Notes: generated by a model from the letters alone, not told the origin. Counted from the first letter of the stretch, positions 1 through 12,665 are shown. The stretch: 64,000 nucleotides of DNA from Pipra filicauda (GCF_003945595.2 NW_024104998.1:62001-126000); one strand, 5' to 3'. Translations and numbers: made by a program.

Positions 1-1240
1 TTTAAAACTAAACCATCCACCTCTGCTGTGCGCTTGGCTTATGTACCTAGCACACCTCCTTTCTTGTTCACCTGTTGTGTTGAACCCCCCCCATCATATT
101 TCCCAAAGCTCTCAACTCCCTGCATCTCTTAGAAGACTCCAAGCAAAACAGAATTGCACCAATCAACCTGATGAGCAGTCCTAAAAATGAAAGAATCTGT
201 GCAGCCAAAAGGCAATTTTTAGCCTTCGAAACTAATGAATACAGAAGACCTTAGATGTCTAACTGAATAGTTCTGATTACATACAATTAAAGAGCAGTGG
301 TATACACCTAGCACAGTTCCTTTCTCAGATGTCTGTTATTTGCTATTATCACAGAGACAGATATATCAAGGTGGGATTTAGCAAATCCCATCCAAATACT
401 TTTTACATTTTGTACTATGAAGTTATGAAGATAAACTTATTTTCTGCTAGTTATTTCTGGATGTAAATCAGACAGCAAGTACACAGAATAATTAAAGAAA
501 GCTGCAAATGGCCACATAAAAAGCTTTATTCTTTGCACTCCCAGCGTGAGATTTGATGCCAATACACTGTTTTTATAATTACAAAATATTTCAGAGTAAT
601 GTAGATAAATTGACTAAAAACTGAAGCTGAATACTGCAACGGACAAAGAATGAATACAAGTATACAGATCTCCACATTCACTTATTCCTGAAGAATTAGA
701 AATGCTACATTACTTTCTGAAAATGTAATATGGCCATAGGACAATACATAATTTTAAAATGTGAAAGAATTTAACGGGCTATATGCTACTAAAGAAAATT
801 AGTTTCTGAACTTGTGATCAAATGCTTGTATGGAGAGTAATTATGCCTCTTTTTTCCTGCAATATTTCTTCTGAAATATTTTCCTCACAAATGGTTTAGA
901 AAAATTTATTGGACAGTATTGCCAGTCCTCCCTAGGAAGGAGGACAGAAGTGAGGGACAGTCTTAACAAAGACTGTTTCTATGCATCAGGCAGGCTCACG
1001 TAATCAAAAATGCTGGTGTCTCTTTAGGTAAAATGGTGACATTTGTTATTCTAGGCTGCAAGGAGGCTTGACTTGAGGCTCTGTGCCCTCATAAACTGGG
1101 AAATACAGATCTGTTCCCAGACTGTCTGAAATATGGAGACTGATGTTTACATTATCATGCGGAGCATTCCTTCCTGGGTAGTTTTTGTCCTTACCCACTT
1201 GGCAGCCTCCCATCTCTGGATTTGAGCTATCCTGGTCACC
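1..1240. other. AT-rich intergenic DNA, no gene recognised
   Basis: No convincing gene is seen. A short perfect inverted repeat (GTCCTCC at 926-932 with GGAGGAC at 940-946) is the only structured element noticed. A 96-codon open frame on the minus strand (1046-1336) overlaps the end of the LTR-like block that follows. It is probably chance or retroviral flank, as no protein family is recognised. Confidence 0.5.
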
Positions 1241-1880
1241 TGTGGGGTAAGGAAGTAACTGAGACTGACTCAAAGGAATCTCTACACAGTATGCACTGTA
1301 TAGCAAAAGCACACCTTTATTCCAGCTGGGGGCCATGCTGGGGTTAAACCGCTACAAGCATTTCCGACAAGTGTCAAAACTCAAGAGGTTTTTATACACT
1401 GGAGTGATAAGTTCCAAATTTTATCTGTCACATACATCCTCCGAGAGTCAGTACAAAGTTTGATTTGTAGCTGTCTTATCTAACTACATTCTATGCATAC
1501 CTGTTCCCTATACCTATTATTATATATTTGTTACATAAAGCCTTATCATTTCAAGCAATTATACAACCACCCATCCCCTGGTCCTCTTGCAAAGTTATTG
1601 ATCATTACTGTTACATGTTGAAGTGTTTTTCTTTCTGTGTTATCTTACCCCCTCAGATAGGCAGGCTTACATGCCTTACATTCCCTTCCTGTGTTTATCT
1701 TTGGTCAGGTGGGCTTCTTGCAAGTGGTTATATTCTCTTCCTGTTTTATTATACCGATTCAGTGGGGTTGGCCCCCTCTTACAAGTGATTATATTTTGCA
1801 AAGTCACACTTCTGCTAAGTTTCAAAGGTTATGCTAACCTTATGCTAGGTACATAAGATTAGGCTAACATAACCAAGTCA
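1241..1880 (-). mobile_element. Probable retroviral LTR (minus orientation)
   Basis: Read on the minus strand, this block has a TATA-like box (complement of 1389-1396) followed about 70 nt later by an AATAAA polyadenylation signal (complement of 1316-1321). The element then ends in ...CCCCACA at 1241, which gives the usual CA terminus. The right edge at about 1880 is chosen because the minus strand there starts with TGACTTGG. No matching target duplication was found, so both edges are provisional. It could be a solo LTR or one end of a decayed provirus; nothing recognisable as gag or pol lies beside it. Confidence 0.45.
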
Positions 1881-3816
1881 AGCTTTATTTTATTGTCTCT
1901 GTTTCAATACCATTGTATAATGTTAGATGGCTGCCTGCTTTCCAAAACTCCACTTTGTGATGAGTTATTTGGTCCTTATATCAAGTGTTTCAGCAGTATA
2001 GCTCAAGTGGCATTTGTATGTATGTATGTATGTAACTTCTGATGTGAAGTTACATACTCTGTACTTCAGTAGAAGGTTTATGTTTTAGACAATGATGTGT
2101 ATGTTCTCGCCTGTCCAAGGGGTAAGTAGACTAATTGACTGCAATCAGTGTATGCAAGATAACATTTGGACTTGGGAAACTTCTCATAATTGCTATAACC
2201 CATCAGTGTGGTTTGCTGTGGTCCTCTCCCCTCCATTGAATCAGCATGTTGCTTAGTATTTACTTCTGCAATAAGCCACTTCAAGAGCTGACTTATTGAA
2301 AATTGCTTTTTATGTATGCCTGCTTTTTGGTTTCATTCCCTTCACCAGCTCACTGTGGGTTTGCACAAGCTCAAAGGGTACTTAAAACACACAGGCAAAG
2401 ATGGAAGATAAGTGGACTGTGGAAGCTTAAAATGAATCCATGAAATTTCATCATAGGGGAGGAAGAGGGGAGGAGAACAAAGGAACATGACAGTGTATAG
2501 TATGTTGCAGTGGCTGTTATTTACATTCACACATAAATTCATATTCAAAGTTTAGTCTGGGTTGTTTTTTTAATTTTTCCTTTATCTCTTTACCCTCTCT
2601 TTATCTCTTTGATGCTCTTGATGTTCTGGTTCAAGAAACATGGCCTAGAGAACACTAATGACTACGTCAATCAAAAAGTTCCTGAAAGTTAAGGATTTCC
2701 AAACTCCAGAGGTGCTCCAACTATGCCTCGTTTCCCTGGACATTCTTCTTACTTATTCCTTCCTAGGAGAGTATCAGAGTGGTATATGAACAATTGCTTT
2801 TTTTATCTGGTAACACAAATGCCTTGTAAGGGAGATTTTGAATTTTTTATTCCGGTTAAATGTGTGAATAGATTATCTTTTTCCCCAGCACAACATAATC
2901 TTCTCCCTCATTGAGTTATGTGGTTTGTACATTCAGTCCAGATATGGGAATATTGAACTGACTTCCTTCCTCTTCAGGAGATGGATTTTAAGCTTCTCAA
3001 AAGAGTGCCATAAATACCCAGCTTATCAGACAAGTGCTCTTGCTCTGCGCTTGTAAAGCTGATTCTTTGTCTAAACCAAAGCATTGAGCAAGGGCCTGGG
3101 ATCCTCTTGAGTAATTTCAAACAGTGGAGCTGCAGGTTCATTACTTCCAATCAAGGCAGGAACAAAACCAAACCAGGCTTCTGCCAAGTATTCTAGCAAG
3201 GAGCCGGGAGAGTTTTCTGGAGTGGGAGCCTCTGTTGAAGCTTCTATAAAATACTTCAGTAAATGTCAAGAGGCCGTGATATAAGACATCAACATAAGGT
3301 CTTCTCAGCCCTTGTAAGCTACAGAATAAAAGGATGTTTCTTAGTGCAGTTTTATGACTTCTTGTTTTTCCTCAAATGAGGGACACTCAAATGAGTGTCC
3401 CAAAGTGAAATTTTTTGTTTCAGGCTTAAAGATCAATTTTGTGTTAAATTGACCTGAAATTCTCTGTCTCTTATTTCAATCTCCAGAAGAGCTGACAAAA
3501 ATAAGTTTAGCTTGATACAAACCAAATATGATTTTGCTTTTTTCTTTGATTCGACAGCAGAAGTCCCAGTTGAAAGAACTCAGAATGCTGAAGACCATTG
3601 CCCTGCCATTTTGATAAACATATGTATCACTTCTTCATTATTTAAGCACCTTTCTGGGAACAACTATCAAGTATTGTATTGCTTGAAAACAGTTCACTCT
3701 AATATTTTCAGTAATTTATTTACAGTACATTTTGCGATTATGTTACGTAATACTGTGTCTTTCTAGACCATGTAAACAGAAGAAAAAATTTCTGACTCAA
3801 TGTAAATGCTTAACCT
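1881..3816. other. Intergenic DNA, no gene recognised
   Basis: AT-rich sequence with short open frames only, none resembling a known protein. It includes a small TATG microsatellite of about four to five units near 2017-2033. Nothing else is supported. Confidence 0.45.
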
Positions 3817-4250
3817 TGCCATGGTCCAGTGGGTAGGAGAGTGGGACCGCGACACTGCATGAAGGAGTCTGACAAGGTAGAAGGCCGGAGTGCAGTGGCC
3901 GTTTATTAAGGTAGAGCAGGGACTTATATAGGGTTTGGGTCAGGGAGGCTTGGTAACAGGGGAGGCCTATGAGATTGGCATCTCAGGGTACAACAGGACA
4001 GGGGAACACAGGAAAGGAGGAGGAATTTTGTGAGGAGCTGGGCATTAGGAACCAATGGGGATCCACCTTGCACTGCAGCACTCTTCGCCAATCAGTGCAG
4101 GGTGAGCGGGAGAGTGAGGGGGTGAACAACTTTTGGCAGGAAAACAACCCTGGGCAAGCCCGGGCAAGTCCGGGGCCATACAAACAAATGGGATTAATAC
4201 AACCAAGTGGGGAAAGTACATCAAACAGTGCTCAAAGCTAGATATAAACA
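3817..4250 (-). mobile_element. Probable solo LTR of an endogenous retrovirus (minus orientation)
   Basis: On the minus strand there is a TATATAA box (around 3923-3930), then AATAAA (complement of 3902-3907), then about 85 nt of GC-richer sequence ending in ...CCATGGCA at 3817. This short TATA to poly(A) spacing followed by a U5-like tail is the signature of a retroviral LTR 3' half. The U3 edge (near 4250, possibly up to about 4400) is not determined and I found no exact target duplication. It is a different family from the LTRs at 6.8 kb, 52 kb and 55-61 kb. Open frames on both strands here are not considered genes. Confidence 0.55.
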
Positions 4251-5740
4251 AGCAAGTCCATAAGAATGGAGTTTCTTCAGGTGCTGTAAATGTCTCTCCA
4301 CGCTTTGAAGCGTTCCCATTCAGATTTGGGCTCCTCAGCATATATTGGTACCAGAATAATTATGCCTGCATATTGACATCATCCAGTACAACAATCCTGC
4401 TGAATATTTTCTGAAACAAGCAAGTGTAAGGAGTAGGACTATAGGCAAGGTGTTTTTTTGTAAATGTCTCCATGAAGATTTTTTCCTACTACCTACCCAG
4501 CTCTGCTCTTGTGACTGACTTTAGTGAAATGCTAAATCAGAGTGCAGTATTTTAGAAGTCTATCCATCTATATTTCTCTTTTAGACTTCTCTTGTCAGTA
4601 TGAAATATTGTGCCAAGAGCTACATCTGTGTAGTTTACAGAATTCAAATAATTATGTGGGAAGACAAAAAAATTAATTTAATAAGAAAGAAAGAAAAAAA
4701 AAGAGTTGATAGTATAGAAATGTCTGTAGCTGCATGAAAAAAATCACCAAGACAAGAAAACTAAGGCAAATCTCCTTAAGTAACATTTTATCACTGTTTT
4801 GTACACCAAACCTCATAGAGCATATCTATAAAACTGCAATAATTTAAAGACAATGTTGAGCATTTTAATAATTGATTCAGGGGGATGGAAATGTATAAAG
4901 AAAAGTTTACTGACATATTATCAACTGATTATTACAGGAAATTTCTTTTCACCCTTGAAATATTTTGAAAATTTATATGTTAGCCTTATGGTTTTCAAAT
5001 TTTGAATAAAAAAAAAGAAAACATCAAACATAAATGCTATATAGAAAAATAAAATAACTAAAGTTTACACCTAGAAATCATGAATAACAACGCAGTTTTG
5101 TGGCTCTTTTTCCATACTATTGCCACAGAGCAAAGTTAGTTGGATAATTTAGTCTGTTTACAGAACTATATACTTTATGTTGTGAATATTAAAAGGAATT
5201 GGTCTCATACTAAACAAGGTTTAGTAAAAACACACTGAAAGCTTTGTAAAACAACCTTATCAGTCACAAGACAGCTCATCTACATTTATAATATATTTAA
5301 TTAGTGCTTATGGGTTTTAGATGGGACAAAATAAAGACAAAATTCAACCAAAACAAACGGCGCTCCAACAAAATTTGTAAAATGAGTTACTTCCCTGATG
5401 GCAGCCTCTATCTCATTTCAGGAAAAAAAACAAAGCAGAATTGAGGAAGCTGAGGAAAGCCAAAAAGGTCACACAGACTATCTGAAAAACACACTTAATC
5501 CAGAAATTTTTTTTTTGCATGTTTTTCTCAATACTTTTGTGCTTTTGTATTAATATGACATCCATCTGAGCTAAGACAGAGGAACTGCCTACAAGAGGAT
5601 ATCTTTATTTTACTCTTAGGATATAACCTTGGTCTTATTGCATGTTTTGCGTATCAGGAAAGTAATGGAGAAGGTAGATAGTATTGTGAATGCTCACCCC
5701 ATGCACTGCTATAGGCATTGCTTCATTAGTGGTCCTACTA
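4251..5740. other. AT-rich intergenic DNA, nothing recognised
   Basis: Very AT-rich with many short A and T runs. No open frame of note, no RNA gene and no clear transposon was recognised. Confidence 0.45.
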
Positions 5741-6396
5741 TAGAATCACAGAGTCACAGAATGGTTTGGGTTGGAAGAAACTCTAAAAATCATCTAGTTG
5801 CAATTCCCCCTGCCACAGGCAGGACATGTTTCACTAAACCAGGTTGCTCAGAGCCCCATCCAACCTGACCTTGAACACTTCCAGGGACAGGGCACCCACA
5901 ACTTCTGTGGGCAACCTGTTCCAGTGCCTCATTACCCTCACAGTAAAGAGTTTCTTCCTAATATCTAATGTAAACCTACTCTCAGTTTGAAGCCATTCTC
6001 CTTTGTCCTGTCACTACATGCTTTTGTAAATAGTCTCCCTCCACCTTTCTTGCAGGTTCCCTTCAGGTACTGGAAGGACCTGAAGGCTGAACCATCCCCA
6101 TGTTCTCAGCCTTTTCTCACAGGGTAGGTGCTCCATCCCTCTGACCATCTTGGTGGCTTCCTCTGGACTTGCTCTAACAAGTCCATGTCCTTTGTGTGCT
6201 GGGGACCCCAGAGCTAGATGCAGTGCTCCAGGTGGGGTCTCATGAGAGTGGAACAGAGGGGCAGAATCGCCTCCTTGGCCCTTTGGCCATGCTGCTTTGG
6301 ATGCAGGCCTAGGGAAGGATTGGCTTTCTGGGCTGTGAGCACACATTGCCAGAACATGTCCAGCTTCTCGTCCACCAGTACCTCCAAGTACTTCAT
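5741..6396 (-). mobile_element. CR1 LINE fragment, 5'-truncated
   Basis: The left end has the typical reversed CR1 3' end (tagaatcacagagtcacag), and the sequence reads through the CR1 3' untranslated region into the end of the reverse transcriptase reading frame. A 60-residue minus-strand frame at 6214-6396 contains LVDEKLDM and RPHLEHC, the C-terminal part of the CR1 polymerase. The copy is truncated at its 5' side near 6396. The interior has point changes and small indels typical of an old insertion. CR1 is the dominant LINE of birds and other reptiles, which supports an avian source. Confidence 0.9.
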
Positions 6397-6818
6397 ATCC
6401 CAACTTCCATCCTCACAAAGATATTGATGAATCTTTTCAACAAAGACAGCACATTATTTTGGATTCCTTTTCAAGAATATAATGTATTTATGGAGGCTTG
6501 CTTCTAGTATTTATTTTAATATATATGTACATATAAAAATATATAAATAATATTATTGGAATAGGCAAAGCTTCACTAGATTTACAGAAAATGCCCCTTT
6601 TTTATATGCTACATACAAAGTTATGGTTTTTAAAAAGTATGAATATAGCATAAGATGTTAAAATTAATAATTTAATTTTAATTCATAACTTGTCTTGTTG
6701 ACATCAGTGAGACTACCAATACTGAAATCTTACATGTGATTTGCAAAAGCAATGTCTTCATTAATAATTGTTAATACCCATGGACATTATTTTTTTTAAT
6801 AAGAAGCAAGAATATTGA
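6397..6818. other. AT-rich spacer
   Basis: Low-complexity A/T-rich DNA between a CR1 fragment and a solo LTR. No feature recognised. Confidence 0.4.
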
Positions 6819-6823
6819 CATCT
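6819..6823. repeat. Target site duplication, left copy (CATCT)
   Basis: Identical to 7463-7467 on the other side of the solo LTR; 5 bp. Confidence 0.88.
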
Positions 6824-7462
6824 TGTGCTGGTTTAAAGGTAAACCAGCAGGGGAAATGAACTCAAAAGAAAGATTATAAGTCAGAATAACAATTTAATAA
6901 AATAATACAATAAGTACGATTATACAGACAAACAATTGGTTTTAACCCACAAAACCCAAATGTATAACCCAGCACCCTGGGGCATGAACAGAGTGGTGTT
7001 CGTTGGGCCCCCTGAGTCCAAAGTAAAAGGAGAGGGGAAAACCTGTTGGTGAGAGTGCTGTTGCAGTCTGGTCAAGAGTGGTGGTTGCAGTCTGGTTGAA
7101 AAGTGGTGGTCTGCAGTCTGGTTGAGAGTGGTGATCTGCAGTCTTCCTCTGGATCCCACGAGTGGTTCCAAAAGTTCCAAGACTCCAAGATTATATATTC
7201 TCCAGTTCAGGCAGGAATGCTCAGTACTTCCCTCAGGGCAGGGAGTTCCACAAAAGAGTGTGAGGACAGGGAGGCACCCTCCTATCTCACAGGCCTCTTA
7301 ACACCCAGTTTATAGCCTGAGGAGTCAGGCTGCTCTGGGCAGAGGGTGTAAATGGTCTATTGATGACAGTTTCTGGGAAATGGCATGGAAGGCTATAGAA
7401 TCCACAGTTTTGGCTTACACCCATCCAGTGATGAACTGGTCCCAGCTGTTCTAACTAGAACA
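6824..7462 (-). mobile_element. Solo LTR, same family as the ERVL-like provirus at 55-61 kb
   Basis: This 639-bp block matches the provirus LTRs end to end in reverse orientation. It is flanked by a perfect 5-bp direct repeat, CATCT at 6819-6823 and 7463-7467. On the minus strand it starts TGTTCTAGTTAGAACA and ends with the inverted repeat CTGGTTTACCTTTAAACCAG followed by CACA. It holds the same four degenerate repeats of about 25 bp (about 7045-7145) and a TATA-like box near 7186-7194. The 5-bp target duplication fits ERVL-type integrases. A solo LTR normally arises by recombination between the two LTRs of a provirus, so a full provirus probably once sat here. Confidence 0.93.
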
Positions 7463-7467
7463 CATCT
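7463..7467. repeat. Target site duplication, right copy (CATCT)
   Basis: Identical to 6819-6823; it fixes the right edge of the solo LTR at 7462. Confidence 0.88.
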
Positions 7468-9649
7468 CCTTTAAAAAAAAGTCAATTACTTAAACATTTC
7501 CTCAAATATTAAAATTAAATATTAAAATTAAATATTAAATATTAAAAGACATCTCACTCCTTTTCTCCCAGTTATTTCTGAAATTGTTTGTTAATTCCTC
7601 TACTTTTTTCTTCCCTTTTTCCCTTTCCCTTGCCACCTTGTACATTTGCCTGAGAGAGATCTGTTTGTTTTAAATATTGCATACTTTCTTTTGAATTTGA
7701 TAGATATGTTCTGGAGGGCTCTCAGGTTTTCTTTCATTGCCAGTTCTTCTGTTTCATCCATTTGCTATCTTGCAGACAACCAGGAGTCTCACAACTGCAC
7801 ATCTGAAGCTGATCATCTACTGAAAAGCTGTCTGAAGTTAGCACATGGTTCTAAAAGGAAAGACATAGTTGGTATGTGGTAACCATGATTTTCTACAAAG
7901 TGCAGAAATGTATGGAAGGAAATGGATTTCTTTCTCCAGATTGTTCACTGGTTTGGATTTATTACTCCACAGACTTTTGCCTAAGATTTTTTAATTGTTC
8001 CAGTCTGTTGGAACAATTAGCAGAGACTGAACATTTTTACTAGTTTAGATTATGGTGCTATTTATCTTAAGAGTGACTTCTGCGTTCTGGATACTGTTGG
8101 CTCACGCTGTGCTTCAGAGTTATGATAACAGGGAAATCAGGGAATGGGTTGACTTGTGGCAATCATGAACATGGCTTGCAAACAAATTATCTGGATAACT
8201 ACTAAAAGATATGAATACTGTACACATTTGGCTGTGTTTCATAGCAGCTACAGAAATAAGCAAATCCCCACACAGTGCACTCCCTTGTATGATTTTAATG
8301 TTAAATACAATGTCTTAGCTATTCTTTATAAAGGAAAAAATCCTACTCTGGCTCCTGAGAGATTACACAACTGTTTTATCAGATGAGAAACAACCATCAA
8401 AGATGGCCTGTAAACAGTTAAAAAGATAAAACCCCTTTCTCAGCCATAGGGGCACTGGACAGGAGACTGTAGGAAAGTGACTAAGGAAGACATCCGTATG
8501 GAATCTGAAAGTTAGGCTGTTGTATACAAGCTGGGGATGCTTTTGGTAAGAGTTAGATGAGACAGTTGCATATGCTTATTAATTACTGTATATGTCACTT
8601 TCTTTTATTCTTAGTTCTTTAAGATTAAAGACTGCCTTGGTTTAAGACGACTGACTGAATATTGCATTAACTCGTGGTTCCAGTCTTCTAAAGGGAACAA
8701 ATGCAGGCACCCAAATCAGTTGCAGCAGCACAAAACTCTGCATATGCTAATCTTCCCTCTTTTTCAGGCTCTCATTTAGAGTTTGGTCAGAGATCAAAAC
8801 AGTACCCCACAGACTGCAGTATAGATGTGACCTGGTCTAATGGTGGGATTAGTCCTCAGTTTCTAAGAGTTATTTTTGCAAGATACTGAATCTTCCCACC
8901 CTATCAATTTCAGCTAAACTGTGAGTACTTGACAATTCCTTTTAATTTGGGGTTACAAATTCTTAGTTAAGATCAAGCACGAGTTTGCTGCAATGAGGTT
9001 ATTACAGCAGGAAAGCATTGGTACCTGGTAACAGATGGTGACATGGTGAATCATATTTACTAATGCAGAAAATTGACTAAGTGAATTATTTTTAGCAAGG
9101 GAAGTATTTTATAGTTTGAGTACTTTCTGTCATGATTATCTGTTATTAAGAAATTCCAATCTAGATGTAGGGAACAGAGTGGGGTTTTTTAGAGGGTTTT
9201 AAACCATGTATTTGCTCAGAAATTGAGAAATTTGCCGTGTAATAAGTTCAGCTGCGGTTAATGACACCTCTAAACGTTATCTTCTAGGGCCAAGTGTGAA
9301 CTAGGAGTAATGCTTACATGCCATTAAGAAATGCAGCTATGCCGAGAGCATAGCAAAGCCATCCAGATTCCCTGCACAGTGAATGAGAGCAGTAAAGCTC
9401 TTGGGAAGGTTATTTAAAATAGTTGTAAAGGGAGCACAGCCCATGGCCAAGTAAGGAATGGAGCTGAAATTCTGCCTCTCACCTAGGTTTACGTGCTTAT
9501 CTGCACCTCTGGAGACAGGTGTCTCAGCCTGACTGGGAAGGCATTGTTATGCTCAGGAAGGAGGGTGGATCATCAGCACTGATCACTGCTTGGCCTTAGG
9601 GTGTAACTGATAACAGGCAGTTTTGGAGGCAGTAAGCTCAATTTACTGC
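7468..9649. other. Intergenic DNA, no gene recognised
   Basis: AT-rich sequence including a short AATATTAAA-type repeat at about 7503-7544 and a perfect stem-loop sequence at 7992-8019 (11-bp arms, 6-nt loop). Open frames here are all under 80 codons and resemble nothing known. Confidence 0.45.
7992..8019. repeat. Perfect inverted repeat, 11-bp arms
   Basis: TAATTGTTCCA at 7992-8002 is the exact reverse complement of TGGAACAATTA at 8009-8019, with a 6-nt loop. It could form a hairpin in DNA or RNA. No function is implied. Confidence 0.8.
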
Positions 9650-10262
9650 CTGCCAAAGTCTATTATGCACTCACAGCTGTCTACTCTCTTATATGGATCT
9701 GAATCATGGGTCATCTACTGCCACCACCTGCGTCTCCTAGAACACTTCCATCAACACTGTCTGCACAATCCTAAACATCCACTGGTCAGATTATGTGACC
9801 AATACATCTGTTCTAGAACAAACAGCAGTCACAAGTATTGAGGCCATGTTGCTGAGAACACAGCTGTGTTGGGCAGGACACGTCTCCAGGATGAAGGACC
9901 ACTGCCTCCCTAAGATCCTGCTCTATGGTGAACTTGCCACCGGCTGCCGCAAGAGAGGAGCCCCAAAGAGAAGATACAAGGACTCCCTGAAACAACATCT
10001 CAGCCTTGGCCATATTGATCATCATAACTGGTCTACTCTGGCCTCCAATTGGGAGGCCTGGAGACACACCATCTGTAATGCTGTGGATGCTTTTGAGAAA
10101 GCACGCAGGATCACCCTTGAGGAGAAAAGACAACGCAGAAAGAATCGTGTCTTGCAGAATAGACCACCTAAGGAGTCTTTCTGCTGTGCCTTTTGCAATT
10201 GGATATGTCTATCTCGTATTGGCCTTTTTAGCCACCAGCGCGCTTGTAACAAATGTGGGTAG
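9650..10262 (+). pseudogene. C-terminal part of an RTE-like reverse transcriptase
   Basis: From 9795 to 10262 an uninterrupted 155-residue frame encodes the polymerase C-terminus. It runs through QLCWAGHVSRMKDHCLPK and LLYGELATGCRKRGAPKRRY, a lysine/arginine-rich stretch, then a terminal zinc-finger-like motif CAFCNWICLSRIGLFSHQ ending at C-N-K-C-G. The motif spacing is C-x2-C, about 12 residues, then H and C. Upstream (about 9650-9841) the homologous sequence continues in another frame with stops, so the copy is frameshifted near 9780. The conserved LYGSESW and RLLEHFHQ segments are visible there. The reverse transcriptase core and endonuclease are missing, so the copy is dead. It keeps two short segments that the 12.7-14.8 kb copy has lost. 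Confidence 0.82.
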
Positions 10263-10310
10263 AGCCCTTCCCAAATCTTCGTTTGCGAAGCCTAACCATG
10301 ATGATGTCAA
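9650..10310 (+). mobile_element. RTE-like non-LTR retrotransposon, 3' fragment
   Basis: A 5'-truncated copy of the same LINE family as the minus-strand copy at 12666-14815. By eye the two agree at roughly nine of ten positions over their shared 3' part. This copy covers the last part of the polymerase frame and a very short 3' tail that ends around an ATGATGATG run (about 10297-10307), as expected for RTE-type elements that end in a short simple repeat. The left edge is approximate. It lies about 2.4 kb from the second copy, with the 3' ends facing each other. Confidence 0.85.
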
Positions 10311-11910
10311 CTTCTATAGCAGTATGCTGGCTACCGGGCTGCAGAGTAATCGAGAGTGAGACCCCATTACTTGCCTTACTGAGCACTGCCACTGTGCAGC
10401 CAGAAATGCCCTTGATTTGTGGAAATAGCAAGGATGCAGGAAAGCGGCAACTCAATTCAGGAGCTGGCAGGAACTATACAGTTCCCCTTCTGGACTTCTT
10501 TGTGACTGACATCAGAAAGTTGTGGATACAATGTTTAGAAATATTCCTGCTTGCCTCTCTTAAAACTCCAGTTTCTGTAAAGAAAGTTCCATTTTAGCCC
10601 TACTAACTTGAGCTGCTTATGAAGTGAGACACCAAGAGTGAGGTGTAAGAGGGGAACTGGATGGGATACACAGAAGAGTTGAAAAGAGGGAATAATGAGA
10701 TGCACTAGGAAAAAAAGTCTCAGTGGTGTAAGACTTAGTGAGAAAAAGAAAAAGGAGAAATAAGACAAACAAGCAGAGGCTGAAAGCTGAGATGATATTA
10801 GTGAAGGAGGAAAAACAAGTTAAAACCATCATTACAAAGCGTAATGCTAAGAGTTACAATGCACTGTGGTATCATTTGTGACTGATTGCATGCTCTACTG
10901 AACACTGCTAGGAGCATTTATCATTCCAGCAGCCATAGTCTGAGTTACTGTGGGCCTCAGTGACATCTGGAAGGAAGAGCACTCAGTCTTTAATGGAAAG
11001 CTAGAGATCACTTGTCACAGCAATCCACACATCAGTTGTGTAGCACCTGTACATGCTTATGTTTTGTTTGAAGTGAGTATTGCTGCTGTTTAATACATAT
11101 AATTTTTTAATTAAAAAAATGCAGTTGCTTTTGAAATTTCAATACTGAATTGGAAAAAATAAGGCTTGGTCCTTTATCACTTCAATGCTTCTTTCCCCCC
11201 CTCCATTGTTATTCAAGGAAAGAAATTATGTAATGTGAAGCCCCTAGGCTAGATGAGACAACTTAAAATAATTCAGCAATTTTTCAAAACTTCAGGAGGA
11301 TTGGAGAGGTGATAGTTGAACCTATTGTTTCATTTGTAATCTAAGACATTACTTCTGTTTTAATTACATGAAAATATTTAAAGTTTTTATGAAGAATTAA
11401 ACAGTATTTTAAGTCATGTTATTAACTCCATTTTAACTGTCATTCTTTTTTAAAAAAGCAAAGGATTTTCCATTTTTATCAATGGAACAGTGCTGACTCA
11501 CTCCAAAAATTGGTAAGGTTGTTTTACTCATAGTGAAATTCAGTCTGAAATCATGACAGGTTCACTATCAGTGTGTTTTAAGCCAAGACAGAATCACAGA
11601 CTTACAGTGATAACCCAAAGAAGTCAATGTATCACTAAGGATTGGGGATACAAAGAGTGGCAATGACTACTTGGATGGACAACTGTAATGGCATAGACCA
11701 CAGCTGACTTGGTATCTGTCTAAAACTCAGTCTTAAAGAAAATTAACCATAAACACAGAGTATTTACTTGACTATTGCATCAGAATATTAGAATGCAACT
11801 GCTAATAATAAATATCTAGTGAAAATTATATGAAGGATGTTTTTATGCCTTGTGTCACTTCTCTGTTAGTGGGAACATCTCTCACACCTTAGTGCCTGTG
11901 TTTTCAGACT
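10311..11910. other. Intergenic DNA, no gene recognised
   Basis: No recognisable gene. Minus-strand frames at 10535-10832 are phenylalanine/serine/leucine-rich translations of a purine-rich tract and are not believed to be coding. Confidence 0.45.
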
Positions 11911-12302
11911 AATCACAGAGTCACAGAATGGGGCAGGTTGGAAGGGACCATGGTGGGTCAGCTGGTCCATCCTCTGACAGCCTCCCTTCATATATTGACA
12001 GACATTGATGAAGTCCCCTCTCAGTCGTCTTTCTTGATGTTGAACAGGCCCAGCTCTCTCAGCCTTTTCTTGTAAGAGAGATGCTCTAGTCCCTTAATCA
12101 TCTTTGTTGCCCTCTGCTGGACCCACTTCAGGAGCTCCATGTCCCTCTTAAACTGGTAAGCCCAGAACTAGACACAGCACTCCAGATGTGGCCTCACTAG
12201 GGCTGAATGGAGAGGCAGGATCACCACCCTCGACCTGTTGGCACCCCAGGATACCACTGGCCTTCTTGACCATAAGGACACACACCTGGCTCATGGACAA
12301 CT
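11911..12302 (-). mobile_element. CR1 LINE fragment with internal deletion
   Basis: The left end shows the reversed CR1 terminus (aatcacagagtcacagaatg), followed by reversed CR1 sequence matching the region that encodes the end of the polymerase. Comparison with the longer copies at 5.7 kb and 37.3 kb shows that roughly 200 bp of the usual 3' region is missing near 11985. The 5' side is truncated near 12302. Orientation is minus, and no reading frame survives. Confidence 0.88.
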
Positions 12303-12665
12303 TACTTTAGAAATTACTGTGTCATTTTAAAGAAGCTTACTGGAAGGCTAGCATTGTGTTTTATGCCTTAAGAGTGGAATTCTATTGATCTGCCTCCCAG
12401 AGCTCACTGTCTACAGACATCAGTGAGTTACATTGTACTGATGGCTGGCATAGTTCTGGACCTTGGACAAAAAGTAGAGGTTTACTTTGTTTTGTACTAG
12501 AGTGTCATCTGGGGCATATAAAAGTGGAGACATGATTTTGTTACTGATTTGTAGTGCTGGTGGCCATTTTGTGGTTTAGAGTGTTTTGGATTATTTTCCT
12601 AACCTCTGCCCTTTTTAATGCTCTCCTGCATTAGAAATATTGGACAGATGCCATATAGCATTGCC
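12303..12665. other. Spacer between CR1 and RTE-like copy
   Basis: About 360 bp with no recognised feature. Confidence 0.4.
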
